Below the pieces are notes generated by a model. The model saw only the letters and a program-made list of their open reading frames with translations. It ran no database searches and was not told the origin of the DNA. Position numbers and translations under genes: made by a program. This document shows, piece by piece, positions 27,818 to 37,097 of a stretch of DNA of 64,000 nucleotides. Source of the stretch: Serratia liquefaciens (GTDB lineage: Bacteria; Pseudomonadota; Gammaproteobacteria; Enterobacterales; Enterobacteriaceae); the NCBI GenBank assembly GCA_012719855.1, contig JAAXZN010000007.1:24744-88743 (forward strand). Direction: 5' to 3'. Each line of letters opens with the position of its first letter. Position 1 is the stretch's first letter.

Positions 27818-28997
27818 CGCCGTCCGCACGCCTTTTGGCCGATTGAACGGGAGTCTGGCAACCGTTCGCGCTGACGATTTGGCCGCCCTGCCGCTGAAAG
27901 CGCTGCAGGCACGACACCCGCAGTTGGACTGGGTCGCAGTGGATGACGTGCTGCTCGGCTGCGCCAATCAGGCTGGCGAAGACAACCGCAACGTGGCGCG
28001 CATGGCATTGCTGCTGGCAGGCCTGCCGGTACAAATCCCCGGTTGTACCCTTAATCGCCTGTGTGGCTCCAGCCTGGATGCGGTAGCGATGGCGGCACGT
28101 GCGATAAAAACCGGTGAAAGCGAACTGATGATTGCCGGTGGCGTAGAGAGCATGTCCCGCGCGCCCTTCGTCATGGGCAAGGCGGAAAGCGCCTACAGCC
28201 GGGCGATGAAACTGGAAGACACCACCATGGGCTGGCGGTTTATCAATCCGCAGATGAAAGCGCAGTACGGTGTGGAGTCGATGCCACAAACCGCCGAAAA
28301 CGTCGCCCTGAAGTTCAATATTTCCCGTCAGGATCAGGATGCCTTCGCCCTGCGCAGCCAACAGCGTACCGCCGCCGCTCAGGAAAGCGGCTTTTTTGTC
28401 GACCAACTAATTGATGTCAGCATCGCACAGAAAAAAGGCGAGCCGCGGCTGTTCACGCAAGACGAACACCCTCGCGCTACCACGATGGAGGCATTGGCGA
28501 AACTGAAACCGGTAGTAGATCCGCAGGGTACCGTCACCGCCGGCAATGCCTCCGGGCTGAACGACGGCGCCTGTGCGCTGTTGCTGGCAGGCGAATCCGG
28601 GCTGTCCCGCCACGGCCTGCAGCCCATGGCACGCATTGTTGCCAGCGCCGTTACCGGTATTGAGCCGTCGATCATGGGCTTTGCCCCGGCGCAAGCGGTT
28701 CGCAAGGTGCTGAAAGTTGCCGGTTTAAGCCTGGATCAGATGGACGTGATCGAGCTTAACGAGGCCTTTGCGGCGCAGGCGCTGGCAGTGACCCGTGAGC
28801 TGGGACTCCCCGACGATGCCGCCCAGGTCAACCCCAACGGCGGCGCCATCGCCCTGGGCCACCCGCTGGGCGCCTCCGGCGGCAGGCTGGTGATGAACGC
28901 GGCCTGGCAATTGCAGAAAACGCGCGGGCGTTACGGCCTGTGCACCATGTGTATCGGCGTCGGCCAGGGTATTGCGCTGATTATCGAACGGGTGTGA
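27795..28997 (+). CDS. pcaF: 3-oxoadipyl-CoA thiolase
   Basis: 400 aa thiolase cleaving 3-oxoadipyl-CoA to acetyl-CoA and succinyl-CoA. Active-site Cys in [19 protein letters not shown] (near residue 90), the His motif [17 protein letters not shown] and the C-terminal [10 protein letters not shown]. It serves the pca route and could also serve the last step of the phenylacetate route whose paaZ gene lies at the window end. Confidence 0.94.
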   Translation: MNPAYLCDAVRTPFGRLNGSLATVRADDLAALPLKALQARHPQLDWVAVDDVLLGCANQAGEDNRNVARMALLLAGLPVQIPGCTLNRLCGSSLDAVAMAARAIKTGESELMIAGGVESMSRAPFVMGKAESAYSRAMKLEDTTMGWRFINPQMKAQYGVESMPQTAENVALKFNISRQDQDAFALRSQQRTAAAQESGFFVDQLIDVSIAQKKGEPRLFTQDEHPRATTMEALAKLKPVVDPQGTVTAGNASGLNDGACALLLAGESGLSRHGLQPMARIVASAVTGIEPSIMGFAPAQAVRKVLKVAGLSLDQMDVIELNEAFAAQALAVTRELGLPDDAAQVNPNGGAIALGHPLGASGGRLVMNAAWQLQKTRGRYGLCTMCIGVGQGIALIIERV

Positions 28998-29010
28998 CAA
29001 GGGGACAAAG

Positions 29011-29781
29011 ATGGATATCGACTATCGTCTTGATGGCCGCGCGGCTGCGCCGCTGTTGGTGCTGTCCAACTCACTGGGCACCACCTTCGACCTGTGGCAA
29101 CCGCAGCTGTTGGCACTGAGCGAACACTTTCGGGTATTGCGTTATAACCAACGAGGACACGGTGCTACGCCGCTGTCTACCCGACGGTTACGGCTTGAGG
29201 ATCTCGGACAGGATGTGATCGCCCTGCTCGATTATCTGGATGTACCAAGCGCCCATTTCTGCGGCATTTCAATGGGCGGCCTGACCGGTCTGTGGCTTAA
29301 CCGTTACCACCCGCAGCGCATCAAGCGGATGGTGGTCGCCAATACCGCCGCACGTATCGGCAATGCCGAAGGCTGGCAACAGCGGGCACAGCAGGTGCGT
29401 AGCCAAGGGTTGTCTTCGATTGCCGCCGCCTCCCCCGCCCGTTGGTTCACCGAAGCCTTTCTGCAAAATCATCCTGAGCAGGTTGCCGCTCTGGTCGCCG
29501 GTCTGGCGGCCGGCAACCCCGAGGGATACGCCGCCTGCTGCGATGCATTGTCAGTGGCGGATTTACGCGCCGACGTGGTTTCCATGAGCCGGTCGATGCG
29601 GGTGATCGCCGGAGAGGCCGACCCGGTAACCACCGTCGCGGACGCCGAGTTTCTGGTGGCCAACGCACCGCATGCCGAACTGCAGCGGCTGCCGGCTTCG
29701 CATATCTCCAACCTCGCCTGTCCGGGCCTATTCAGCCATAGCGTGATCGAATTCCTGACCGAAGGGCGCACGGCGAGCTAA
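29011..29781 (+). CDS. pcaD: 3-oxoadipate enol-lactonase
   Basis: 256 aa alpha/beta-hydrolase hydrolysing 3-oxoadipate enol-lactone. Nucleophile elbow FCGISMGGLTGLWLNRY (Ser in GISMGG), oxyanion region LSNSLGTTFDLW, Asp in GEADPVT and His in PASHISNLA. 13 bp after pcaF. The earlier pca genes (pcaGH, pcaB, pcaC) are not in this window. Confidence 0.92.
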   Translation: MDIDYRLDGRAAAPLLVLSNSLGTTFDLWQPQLLALSEHFRVLRYNQRGHGATPLSTRRLRLEDLGQDVIALLDYLDVPSAHFCGISMGGLTGLWLNRYHPQRIKRMVVANTAARIGNAEGWQQRAQQVRSQGLSSIAAASPARWFTEAFLQNHPEQVAALVAGLAAGNPEGYAACCDALSVADLRADVVSMSRSMRVIAGEADPVTTVADAEFLVANAPHAELQRLPASHISNLACPGLFSHSVIEFLTEGRTAS

Positions 29782-29849
29782 GTCGGTTATTGGTCTGTTC
29801 TGCGATCGCCTTGATGCTTACAGAGCACAAAAAGCTCACCGAATAACTA

Positions 29850-29873
29850 ATATTTCCAATATTCTGGAAATAT
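29850..29873. promoter_or_regulatory. Palindromic operator before arsR1
   Basis: ATATTTCCA-N6-TGGAAATAT, a perfect 9-bp inverted repeat 19 bp upstream of the arsR1 start. It is placed and shaped like an ArsR/SmtB operator overlapping a promoter. Confidence 0.75.
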
Positions 29874-29892
29874 GGTTAATAAAGGAAAAATC

Positions 29893-30192
29893 ATGGAACT
29901 GAACGAGGTCGCCAACGCCCTGAAAGAACTGGGGCATCCCACCCGGTTGAGTATCTATAAACAGCTGGTTCGTGCGGGCCATGGCGGCCTGCCGGTGGGT
30001 GAGCTCCAAAAAAGGCTGGATATTCCCAACTCAACACTCAGTCACCACATTGCCGCGTTGCTTTCTGTTGGCCTGGTGCATCAACAGCGCGAAGGACGCA
30101 CGCTATTCTGCCTGCCCCAGTATGACGTGCTTAACGGTATCGTCGCTTTTCTGATTGAAGAATGCTGCGCCGAACAACAACCACATTGCTGA
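29893..30192 (+). CDS. ArsR-family metalloregulator with C-terminal Cys site
   Basis: 99 aa winged-helix repressor (GHPTRLSIYKQL, LDIPNSTLSHHIAALLSVGL). It lacks the usual CVC arsenic site in the recognition helix; instead the C-terminus ends EECCAEQQPHC with Cys91, Cys92 and Cys99. That resembles the C-terminal CC...C site of the Acidithiobacillus-type ArsR. ATG 29893 follows AAAGGA. It is 22 bp ahead of arsH and has its own palindromic operator. Confidence 0.85.
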   Translation: MELNEVANALKELGHPTRLSIYKQLVRAGHGGLPVGELQKRLDIPNSTLSHHIAALLSVGLVHQQREGRTLFCLPQYDVLNGIVAFLIEECCAEQQPHC

Positions 30193-30214
30193 TCCCCGAC
30201 CAAGAGAATGAATT

Positions 30215-30937
30215 ATGTCCGATAAATTATCCGATCTGCCACAGATTGACCCCACACTATTTGACCGTGCTATCAGCCAGGAAAAGCTACAGTCCGCGCC
30301 GCTGGCGCATCCGCCACGCATTCTCATGCTGTACGGTTCGGTGCGTGAACGTTCTTACAGCCGCCTGGCAACCGAAGAGGCCGCCCGCCTGCTGATCTCG
30401 ATGGGCGCGGAGGTGCGCATTTTCAACCCCTCCGGTTTACCCTTGCCCGATGACGCACCGGAATCACATCCTAAAGTTCAGGAGTTGCGTGAAGGGGTAT
30501 TGTGGTCGGAAGGCATGGTGTGGTGTTCCCCGGAACGTCACGGGGCCATGACCGGCATCATGAAAAGCCAGATAGACTGGATCCCGCTGACCCAAGGTGC
30601 AGTACGTCCGTCACAGGGAAAAACATTGGCAGTCATGCAGGTAAGCGGCGGCTCTCAATCATTCAACGCGGTCAATCAGATGCGTATTTTGGGGCGCTGG
30701 ATGCGGATGCTCACGATCCCCAACCAGTCTTCTATTGCCAAGGCGTGGCAAGAGTTTGAAGAAGATGGCCGCATGAAGCCTTCCGCCTACTACGATCGAA
30801 TCGTTGACGTAATGGAAGAACTGATGAAGTTTACCCTGCTGACGCGCGGCAATGCCAGGTATCTGGTCGACCGTTACAGCGAGAGAAAAGAGAGCGCGGC
30901 GGAACTGTCTGCACGAGTCAATCAACGTAGCATCTAA
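30215..30937 (+). CDS. arsH: Organoarsenical oxidase / NADPH-FMN reductase ArsH
   Basis: 240 aa flavodoxin-like FMN protein. Characteristic [19 protein letters not shown] and [20 protein letters not shown]. ArsH oxidises trivalent methylated or aromatic arsenicals and confers resistance to them. Paired with arsR1 and convergent with arsC. Confidence 0.93.
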   Translation: MSDKLSDLPQIDPTLFDRAISQEKLQSAPLAHPPRILMLYGSVRERSYSRLATEEAARLLISMGAEVRIFNPSGLPLPDDAPESHPKVQELREGVLWSEGMVWCSPERHGAMTGIMKSQIDWIPLTQGAVRPSQGKTLAVMQVSGGSQSFNAVNQMRILGRWMRMLTIPNQSSIAKAWQEFEEDGRMKPSAYYDRIVDVMEELMKFTLLTRGNARYLVDRYSERKESAAELSARVNQRSI

Positions 30938-30943
30938 AAAGCC

Positions 30944-30968
30944 AGGCCCGCAATCCAATCGCGGGCCT
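30944..30968. terminator. Bidirectional terminator between arsH and arsC
   Basis: AGGCCCGC / GCGGGCCT stem (8 bp, 9-base loop), with TTT on the plus side and five A residues before the stem (TTTTT on minus). It serves both converging ars units. Confidence 0.85.
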
Positions 30969-30975
30969 TTAATGC

Positions 30976-31407
30976 TCATTTCGCTGAAATTCGCCGCCCT
31001 TGCGCATCGATCACCGGTTCACCGTCTTCCTTGGTGAAAGGACCTTGCTGCGGATCCGGCAGGATATCCAGCACGGCCTCCGACGGTCGACACAGACGGG
31101 TGCCCAAGGGTGTCACCACAATAGGTCGATTAATCAATATCGGCTGTTGCAACATAAAGTCGATCAACTGTTCGTCACTCCAGCCTACCTCCGCCAGCCC
31201 CAACGATTCATAAGGCTCCACGTTTTTACGCAATAAGGCTCGCGCAGATATCCCCATATCGGCAATCAGCTTGAGCAATTGCTGACGGTCGGGCGGTGTC
31301 TCCAGATACAAAATCACCGTCGGTTCCACACCACTGTTGCGGATCAGTGCCAACGTATTGCGCGATGTGCCGCAAGCCGGGTTGTGGTAAATCTTGATGT
31401 TACTCAT
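30976..31407 (-). CDS. arsC: Glutaredoxin-dependent arsenate reductase ArsC
   Basis: 143 aa, reduces arsenate to arsenite for ArsB. Catalytic Cys12 in YHNPACGTSRNTLAL, and the family block LLRKNVEPYESLGLAE and RPIVVTPLGTRLCRPSE carrying the arsenate-binding Arg residues. Last gene of arsR2-arsB-arsC, 21 bp after arsB. Confidence 0.96.
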   Translation of the reverse strand: MSNIKIYHNPACGTSRNTLALIRNSGVEPTVILYLETPPDRQQLLKLIADMGISARALLRKNVEPYESLGLAEVGWSDEQLIDFMLQQPILINRPIVVTPLGTRLCRPSEAVLDILPDPQQGPFTKEDGEPVIDAQGRRISAK

Positions 31408-31428
31408 GGCGTTCTCTCTGAGTTAAGG

Positions 31429-32715
31429 CTAAAGCGACAGGCGCAGAGCCAGAGCGGTCAGCGCAACCAACAGCACCGGCAGGGTCATCACTACCCCTAC
31501 CCGGAAATAGTATCCCCAGCTTATGACGATGCTTTTCTTCGACAATACGTGCAGCCACAACAGCGTGGCCAGGCTACCGATCGGCGTAATTTTTGGCCCC
31601 AGATCGCTGCCGATGACATTGGCATAAATCATTGCCTGTTTAATGACGCCTTCGGCATTGCTGCCGTCAATCGACAAAGCCCCCACCAACACCGTCGGCA
31701 TGTTGTTCATCACCGAGGACAAAAATGCCGTCAGGAAACCGGTGCCCAGCGTGGCTGCCCAAATTCCGCGTTCGGCCAGAAAATCAAGCACGCCGGCCAG
31801 CGTATCGGTCAGCCCTGCATTACGCAGCCCGTAGACCACCAGATACATCCCCAGTGAGAAGACCACGATCTGCCAGGGGGCGCCCCGCAACACTTTAGCA
31901 GTGTCGATGGCCTGCCCCTTTTTCGCCACCAGCAGCAGGATCAACGCCCCCACGGCGGCGACCAGGCTAACCGGCACGCCCAGCGGCTCAAGCCCAAAAA
32001 AACCCACCAGCAACAGCACCAATACGCCCCAACCGGCTCTGAACGTCGGCAAATCGCGAATGGCCTCACGCGGTGGCCGCAGCAACTTCAGGTCATAGCT
32101 GCGCGGAATATCTTTGCGGAAGAACAGGTGCAACATCGCCAGCGTGGCGACGATGGCGGCAATGTTCACCGGCACCATTACCGCCGCATACTGCGTGAAA
32201 CCCAGTTGAAAGAAATCAGCGGAGACGATATTCACCAGATTGGACACCACCAGCGGCAGGCTGGCGGTATCGGCGATAAACCCCGCCGCCATTACGAAAG
32301 CCAGCGTAGCCCCTGAACTGAACCCTAATGCCAGCAGCATCGCAATCACTATCGGCGTCAGGATCAGCGCCGCCCCGTCATTGGCAAACAACGCCGCCAC
32401 CGCGGCCCCCAGCAGCACAATGTAGGTGAACAGCCAACGCCCTTTGCCCTTGCCCCAGCGCGCAACATGCAGCGCGGCCCATTCAAAGAAGCCGGACTCA
32501 TCCAGCAGCAGGCTGATAATGATCACCGCGATAAAGGTCGCGGTGGCGTTCCAGACGATCTGCCAGACCAGCGGAATATCGCCGACGTGTACCACACCGG
32601 TCAGCAATGCCAAGACCGCGCCGAAAGAGGCACTCCAGCCTATGCCCAGGCCTTTCGGCTGCCAAATCACCAAAACAATCGTCAGGATAAATATTGCCCC
32701 GGCCAACACCATCAC
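31429..32715 (-). CDS. arsB: Arsenite efflux pump ArsB
   Basis: 428 aa inner-membrane antiporter with about 12 TM segments, extruding arsenite/antimonite. Matches ArsB ([53 protein letters not shown]). No arsA ATPase gene is present, so export would be proton-driven. A palindrome AACATATATGTT (near 32737) lies in the 67-bp gap before it. Confidence 0.95.
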   Translation of the reverse strand: MMVLAGAIFILTIVLVIWQPKGLGIGWSASFGAVLALLTGVVHVGDIPLVWQIVWNATATFIAVIIISLLLDESGFFEWAALHVARWGKGKGRWLFTYIVLLGAAVAALFANDGAALILTPIVIAMLLALGFSSGATLAFVMAAGFIADTASLPLVVSNLVNIVSADFFQLGFTQYAAVMVPVNIAAIVATLAMLHLFFRKDIPRSYDLKLLRPPREAIRDLPTFRAGWGVLVLLLVGFFGLEPLGVPVSLVAAVGALILLLVAKKGQAIDTAKVLRGAPWQIVVFSLGMYLVVYGLRNAGLTDTLAGVLDFLAERGIWAATLGTGFLTAFLSSVMNNMPTVLVGALSIDGSNAEGVIKQAMIYANVIGSDLGPKITPIGSLATLLWLHVLSKKSIVISWGYYFRVGVVMTLPVLLVALTALALRLSL

Positions 32716-32782
32716 AACTCCTTAGTCTCTCACATCAAACATATATGTTATTTCGAATGTATTGGTTTAAATTTTTTTAGCG

Positions 32783-33112
32783 TTACCGGCAGACAGCCCC
32801 TAACGCACGCTGCGCCAGCTCGGTCATCTGCTGTTGCCGGCTAAGGTAAGCCTGTTCGATAATTGCCGCCGCCCAGGCCGGCATATGCGGCGACAGACGG
32901 TAGTAAATCCATTTGCCCTCGCGGCGATCGATCAGCAGACCACTTTCACGTAACATCGCGAGGTGACGGGAAATCTTGGGTTGCGATTCCTCCAATGCGC
33001 TGACCAACTCGCACACGCACAGCTCACCCGCCTGGCGCAGCAAAAGCACCAGCGTGAGACGAGTTTCCTCCGACAGATTTTTAAACAGTGCCAGTGGCGT
33101 CAGTGATGTCAT
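32783..33112 (-). CDS. arsR: Arsenic repressor ArsR, E. coli type
   Basis: 109 aa. Winged helix with the As(III)-binding GELCVCELVSAL (CVC) and QPKISRHLAMLRESGLL recognition helix, near identical in layout to E. coli ArsR. Start ATG 33112 follows GGAGGATCC; the longer open frame to 33226 is not used. First gene of arsR2-arsB-arsC. Confidence 0.94.
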   Translation of the reverse strand: MTSLTPLALFKNLSEETRLTLVLLLRQAGELCVCELVSALEESQPKISRHLAMLRESGLLIDRREGKWIYYRLSPHMPAWAAAIIEQAYLSRQQQMTELAQRALGAVCR

Positions 33113-33364
33113 GGGGATCCTCCTTTTGCGATAGCCGCCATCATAAGCCGGAGAGGGATAAATGCCAAGAAACACATATGAATTAGTGAATATTAAGAGT
33201 TGTGAAGATTTCGTGGAGGGGTTCACTTTCGCGATGGCCTGGAGAAAACGCTCACTCAGCCTGAGTTAAGTTTCAGCTATTGATTCCATACGCCAAAGCG
33301 ACTGTTCATTATGTGCTCTTTCGTTACAATCTCTAGCGTGAAATCCACCGTTTAGAGGGCTCCT

Positions 33365-33544
33365 ATGTACAACTTCTCACGTTATCAGGCAAAAGAACTG
33401 GCGCTGGCTTATATGAGCGGCAAAAAACACGACCTGTCACCGCAGGAATTTCTGCAGCAGCTGAAAAGCAGCGAGAAATCTTTCGACTATCTGTTGAAGC
33501 ACGGCAACGAACAGCCGCGCGAAGTGCTGGTGAAAAGTTTCTGA
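33365..33544 (+). CDS. Small conserved-looking protein of unknown function
   Basis: 59 aa, starting MYNFSRYQAKELALAYMSGK and ending VLVKSF. Charged and helical, no signal peptide or TM segment. GAGGGCTCCT precedes the ATG. Codon use resembles the neighbouring genes. Not recognised; lies between the arsenic island and a LysR gene on the opposite strand. Confidence 0.65.
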   Translation: MYNFSRYQAKELALAYMSGKKHDLSPQEFLQQLKSSEKSFDYLLKHGNEQPREVLVKSF

Positions 33545-33624
33545 CACCCCGCACCTTAACCTCCCTTCGCCGGTGGCGTACCAATAGGCACGCGTATTCC
33601 CGGCCGAATGGCGACGGGGTGTTA

Positions 33625-34542
33625 TCACCGATCTGCGGTATCCCAATAAGGCCGCTCTCCTCCGAGCTGAGCCAGCAGAAAATCGACAAAGGCCGATACC
33701 TTAGCCGGTAAGTATTTGCGCTGTGGATAGACGGCATAAATGGCATGATCGGGCAGCTGATAGTCCGGCATCAACTCAAGCAGTCGCCCCTGCGCAATAT
33801 CGTCTCCGACGATAAAAGTCGGCATCTGACAAATCCCCAAACCGGCGATCAACGCTTCACGCAACGCCTCGCTGTTATTCACCTGGTAATTGCCTTTAGG
33901 CTGAAAACGTACGGCCCCCGCAGGCCCGTCGAACTGCCATTCGCTTCCACCCCGGAAATAGCTGTAAAACAGACAGTTATGTTTCGTTAACTGGTCCAGG
34001 TCCTTCGGTGTTCCACAACGCGCCAGATAAGACGGCGCTGCGCACAAGACGCTGTTGCACGGCGCAATACGCCGGGCTATCAGGCTCGAGTCGGCCAGTC
34101 GACCGATGCGGATCGCCAGGTCATAGCCCCCTTCGACCAAATCGACCAGTTGGTCGTCCATCATCATATTGATCTCCACCGCGGGATAAGCGGCCAGGAA
34201 ACGGGGGATCAAGGGGGCAATATGCAAACGACCAAACACCATAGGTACGCTGATCCTCAGGCAGCCCTGCGGTTGCCCCTGCAAACGGGTGACCGCATCC
34301 TCCCCCTCTTGCGCTACGGCGCAGGCATTGCGTGCATAAACAAAATACTGCTCACCGGCCTCGGTCAGGCTCAAACTGCGGGTGGTTCGCTGTAATAATT
34401 GCACGCCCAACGAACGTTCCAACTGGGTAATGCGTTTGCTTACTGCCGATTTGGTGATGCCCAGTCGCTCGGCGGCGGCAGAAAAGCTTTCACATTCCAC
34501 CACCGCCACAAATACCGGGATTGCTGCAAAGCGATCGTTCAT
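33625..34542 (-). CDS. LysR-family regulator
   Basis: 305 aa. HTH region AERLGITKSAVSKRITQLER, then an effector domain with PMVFGRLHIAPLIPRFL; closest in style to the CrgA/DmlR-like subgroup. Divergent from the DMT transporter pair at 34649 (106 bp), which is a plausible target. Confidence 0.85.
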   Translation of the reverse strand: MNDRFAAIPVFVAVVECESFSAAAERLGITKSAVSKRITQLERSLGVQLLQRTTRSLSLTEAGEQYFVYARNACAVAQEGEDAVTRLQGQPQGCLRISVPMVFGRLHIAPLIPRFLAAYPAVEINMMMDDQLVDLVEGGYDLAIRIGRLADSSLIARRIAPCNSVLCAAPSYLARCGTPKDLDQLTKHNCLFYSYFRGGSEWQFDGPAGAVRFQPKGNYQVNNSEALREALIAGLGICQMPTFIVGDDIAQGRLLELMPDYQLPDHAIYAVYPQRKYLPAKVSAFVDFLLAQLGGERPYWDTADR

Positions 34543-34648
34543 TATCCGTCAACTTTTTCTCAACAATGAGTTTCCATTTTAGTGGATTAAGCTTTAAACA
34601 AAAACAATATAGGCTGCTCTTCAAATTAATTTTGAAGTTGAAATCCTG

Positions 34649-35104
34649 ATGCGTGAACGTTTTTCCGATCCTCTGCTGGCGCTGGGCGCCGGTGCCCTGT
34701 TGGCCCTGATGATTGCCATCAACAGCCTGCTGGCCGGCTATAACTCCCCCTTGCTTGCCTCTTGGCTGGCTCACGGTATAGGCGCCATCACCGCCTGGTT
34801 ACTGCTGCTTCTGCTGAACCGTCGTTCCCCGCGCCACGCGCCCTCATCGGCCAGGACACCCCGCTGGGCCTATTTGGGTGGTCTGCCCGGTGCCCTGACG
34901 GTGGTGCTGGCCGCCATTACGGTCAACAGCCCGCTGGCGCTTTCCGGCAGCCTGGCGCTGATGCTCACCGGTCAGGTTCTGTTCGGCATGCTGGCCGACA
35001 GCTGCGGCTGGTTTGGCTCGATTAAACGCCGTCTGAGCCTCAACGATATCGTCGCCACGCTGCTGATCCTCTGCGGCTGCGCTCTGCTCATCTTCCTGAG
35101 GTAA
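34649..35104 (+). CDS. DMT-family half transporter (DUF606/YdcZ type), first of a pair
   Basis: 151 aa with five hydrophobic segments (LALGAGALLALMIAINSLLA, GALTVVLAAITVNSPLALSG, IVATLLILCGCALLIFL). DUF606 proteins are half-size EamA-like permeases often encoded in pairs that probably heterodimerise. 5 bp ahead of its partner. Substrate unknown. Confidence 0.78.
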   Translation: MRERFSDPLLALGAGALLALMIAINSLLAGYNSPLLASWLAHGIGAITAWLLLLLLNRRSPRHAPSSARTPRWAYLGGLPGALTVVLAAITVNSPLALSGSLALMLTGQVLFGMLADSCGWFGSIKRRLSLNDIVATLLILCGCALLIFLR

Positions 35105-35109
35105 CGTCC

Positions 35110-35574
35110 ATGTTTACCCTGATATTCCTTGCTCTACTCAACGGCGTCTGTATCGGTCTCAGTCGCGCAATCAACGGTCGCCTGGCGCTGGATCGTGGCG
35201 CTTTTCATGCTTCACTTTGCAATCATCTCGTCGGTTTCTTGTTCCTCAGCCTGCTGCTGGTGGCAACCGGCAGCGTCACCGGCGCGACCTTCGGCCAGGC
35301 CCCGTGGGGTGCCTATATGGGCGGGATCATTGGTGCGCTGTTTGTCGCACTGAACAGCTATATCCTGCCGCGTCTCGGCACCCTACGCGCCGCATTACTG
35401 ATTATCAGTGGCCAAATGCTGGCAGGGGTCGTTATCGATCGCCTGCGCGACAGCGGCGATCCTATCAGCGCGCAGATCTTGGGCGTGGGGCTGATCCTGC
35501 TGGGCGTCTATGTGGCCCGAATGGAAAAATCCCTGTTTAAGCTGATCCTTGGGCCTATTCAGCGGCGGAGTTGA
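35110..35574 (+). CDS. DMT-family half transporter (DUF606/YdcZ type), second of a pair
   Basis: 154 aa, five hydrophobic segments with the family's ALLNGVCIGLSRAINGRLA at the N-terminus and LGVGLILLGVYVARMEK at the end. Partner of the preceding gene; opposite membrane topologies would be expected for the pair. Substrate unknown. Confidence 0.78.
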   Translation: MFTLIFLALLNGVCIGLSRAINGRLALDRGAFHASLCNHLVGFLFLSLLLVATGSVTGATFGQAPWGAYMGGIIGALFVALNSYILPRLGTLRAALLIISGQMLAGVVIDRLRDSGDPISAQILGVGLILLGVYVARMEKSLFKLILGPIQRRS

Positions 35575-35589
35575 TTTCGTACTTAGAGG

Positions 35590-35653
35590 CGAATATTTAT
35601 CATATTCGTACTCGGATACGAATTATTGACATATTCGTCTTGAGGTGCGAAAT
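35590..35653. promoter_or_regulatory. Array of CGAATA/TATTCG half-sites around the satD promoter
   Basis: Alternating half-sites: CGAATA (35590), TATTCG (35603), CGAAT (35619), TATTCG (35632) and CGAAA (35648), spaced 13-16 bp start to start. They form nested palindromes such as ATTCGTA-N6-TACGAAT. A candidate -35 TTGACA (35626-35631) sits inside the array, so a bound protein would block transcription. Confidence 0.65.
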
Positions 35654-35688
35654 TTACCGATAACTCCCGCTTCAGAGCAGAAAAAGAG

Positions 35689-36285
35689 ATGCCAGCACAA
35701 GTTAGCGTGATCACCGGCGATCTGGTCAATTCACGGCAATTAGACACCACTCACTACATTACCGGGTTAAGTGCCCTGCTGAGTCAATTACAGCGGGCTA
35801 AACTTATTGAGCGATTCGAGATTTTCCGTGGCGACGCTTTCCAGGCGGTGGCTGAAGCGCAATCCGGTTTGCTGCTGGCGGTATATATCCGTATTGCGCT
35901 TAGAGCAATGGACTCACGCCATTGGGATGCCCGCATCGCCGTTGGGCTCGGCAGCGACCAGGGGCAAACCGCCGGTTATGGCAGCGCCTTTGTGAACTCT
36001 GGCCAGGCTCTGGACGCTTTGATGAAAAATTGCCGACTGGCTCTGAAAAATGACAATGAGCGGACAAATGCCATTGTCAGCGATCTATTGCCGATGTTAG
36101 ATCATGTGATTAGCCGCCTCTCGCAGACCGAAGCGCAGGTCGTCCAGGCACGTTTCTTCGCCGATACCAGCCAGCAGGTGGCGGAAAAGCTGCAAAAGGC
36201 CGCCTCCACCGTTTCTGCCACGCTGAAACGCGCGGCCTACGAGGAAATTATGCGATTTATTCACGCGATTAACAGGATCACCTGA
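35689..36285 (+). CDS. SatD-family protein with C-terminal HTH
   Basis: 198 aa. The N-terminal part VSVITGDLVNSRQLDT and WDARIAVGLGSDQGQT match the SatD family. Residues about 145-190 (LSQTEAQVVQARFFADTS, KAASTVSATLKRAAYEEIM) look like a sigma-region-4/SatD helix-turn-helix. It may act as its own regulator on the half-site array upstream. Coupled to the DUF3307 gene (2-base gap). Biochemical role unknown. Confidence 0.75.
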   Translation: MPAQVSVITGDLVNSRQLDTTHYITGLSALLSQLQRAKLIERFEIFRGDAFQAVAEAQSGLLLAVYIRIALRAMDSRHWDARIAVGLGSDQGQTAGYGSAFVNSGQALDALMKNCRLALKNDNERTNAIVSDLLPMLDHVISRLSQTEAQVVQARFFADTSQQVAEKLQKAASTVSATLKRAAYEEIMRFIHAINRIT

Positions 36286-36287
36286 AT

Positions 36288-37061
36288 ATGGATTTGAGCT
36301 ACGCGCCGTTGCTGACCTGGTTGCTGGTGGTTCACCTGCTGGCCGACTTCCCGTTGCAGCCGCGCAACTGGGTCGAGGATAAGGCTCGTCACCGCGCACG
36401 CTCCCGTTTCCTGCTGCTGCATGCCTTACTGCACGGCGTGCTGGCCGCCTGCGCGGTGGCCGGTTTTGCGTTGCTGCATGGCGGGCTCTCTTCCGGTCAG
36501 GTGCTGACCGCCCTGCTGGTTGTCGCCATCAGCCACTGGCTGATTGACCTGCTGAAGGTCACGTTATTGACTCGCATCAGTCAAGCGGGCAGTTTTCTGC
36601 TCGATCAAGGCCTGCATCTTACGGTGATTGCGCTGCTGTGGCTGTCGCTGACGCCCAATGCCAATGGCCTGCTTAGCGCGCTGGGAGCGGCCATTGCCGG
36701 TTGGCAGGCTGGGCTGATTGCGGTGACGTATTTGGTGATTTATATGCCGATGGGCGTGCTTATTGGCCAGCTTTTGGCTCACTGGGCACCGCAGATGCCT
36801 CCCTCAGCCAAAACCGATAACGACTCGTTATTGCGTGCGGGCAAACAAATCGGCTATCTGGAAAGAACGCTGATCCTGACCTTTGTGCTGATCGGCCAAA
36901 TCCCGGCGGTCGGTTTTTTGCTGGCGGCCAAGTCAATCTTTCGCTTTGGCGATTTGCGCCAGAGCGATGACAAAATGCGTACCGAGTATGTGCTACTGGG
37001 TACGCTGTTTTCCTTTACGCTGACCATCATGCTGGGTCTGCTGGTGAAAAAAATGCTGTAG
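36288..37061 (+). CDS. DUF3307 membrane protein
   Basis: 257 aa, about six TM segments. The N-terminal LLTWLLVVHLLADFPLQPRN with following conserved His (LLLHALLHGVLAA) and ISHWLIDLLK is the DUF3307 signature. It forms a two-gene unit with satD, an association seen in other bacteria. Function unknown; the conserved His/Asp in the membrane suggest metal or proton handling, which is speculation. Confidence 0.8.
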   Translation: MDLSYAPLLTWLLVVHLLADFPLQPRNWVEDKARHRARSRFLLLHALLHGVLAACAVAGFALLHGGLSSGQVLTALLVVAISHWLIDLLKVTLLTRISQAGSFLLDQGLHLTVIALLWLSLTPNANGLLSALGAAIAGWQAGLIAVTYLVIYMPMGVLIGQLLAHWAPQMPPSAKTDNDSLLRAGKQIGYLERTLILTFVLIGQIPAVGFLLAAKSIFRFGDLRQSDDKMRTEYVLLGTLFSFTLTIMLGLLVKKML

Positions 37062-37097
37062 AGGCGGATAATATTTCGCCCCTACAGCCGGCACTGA

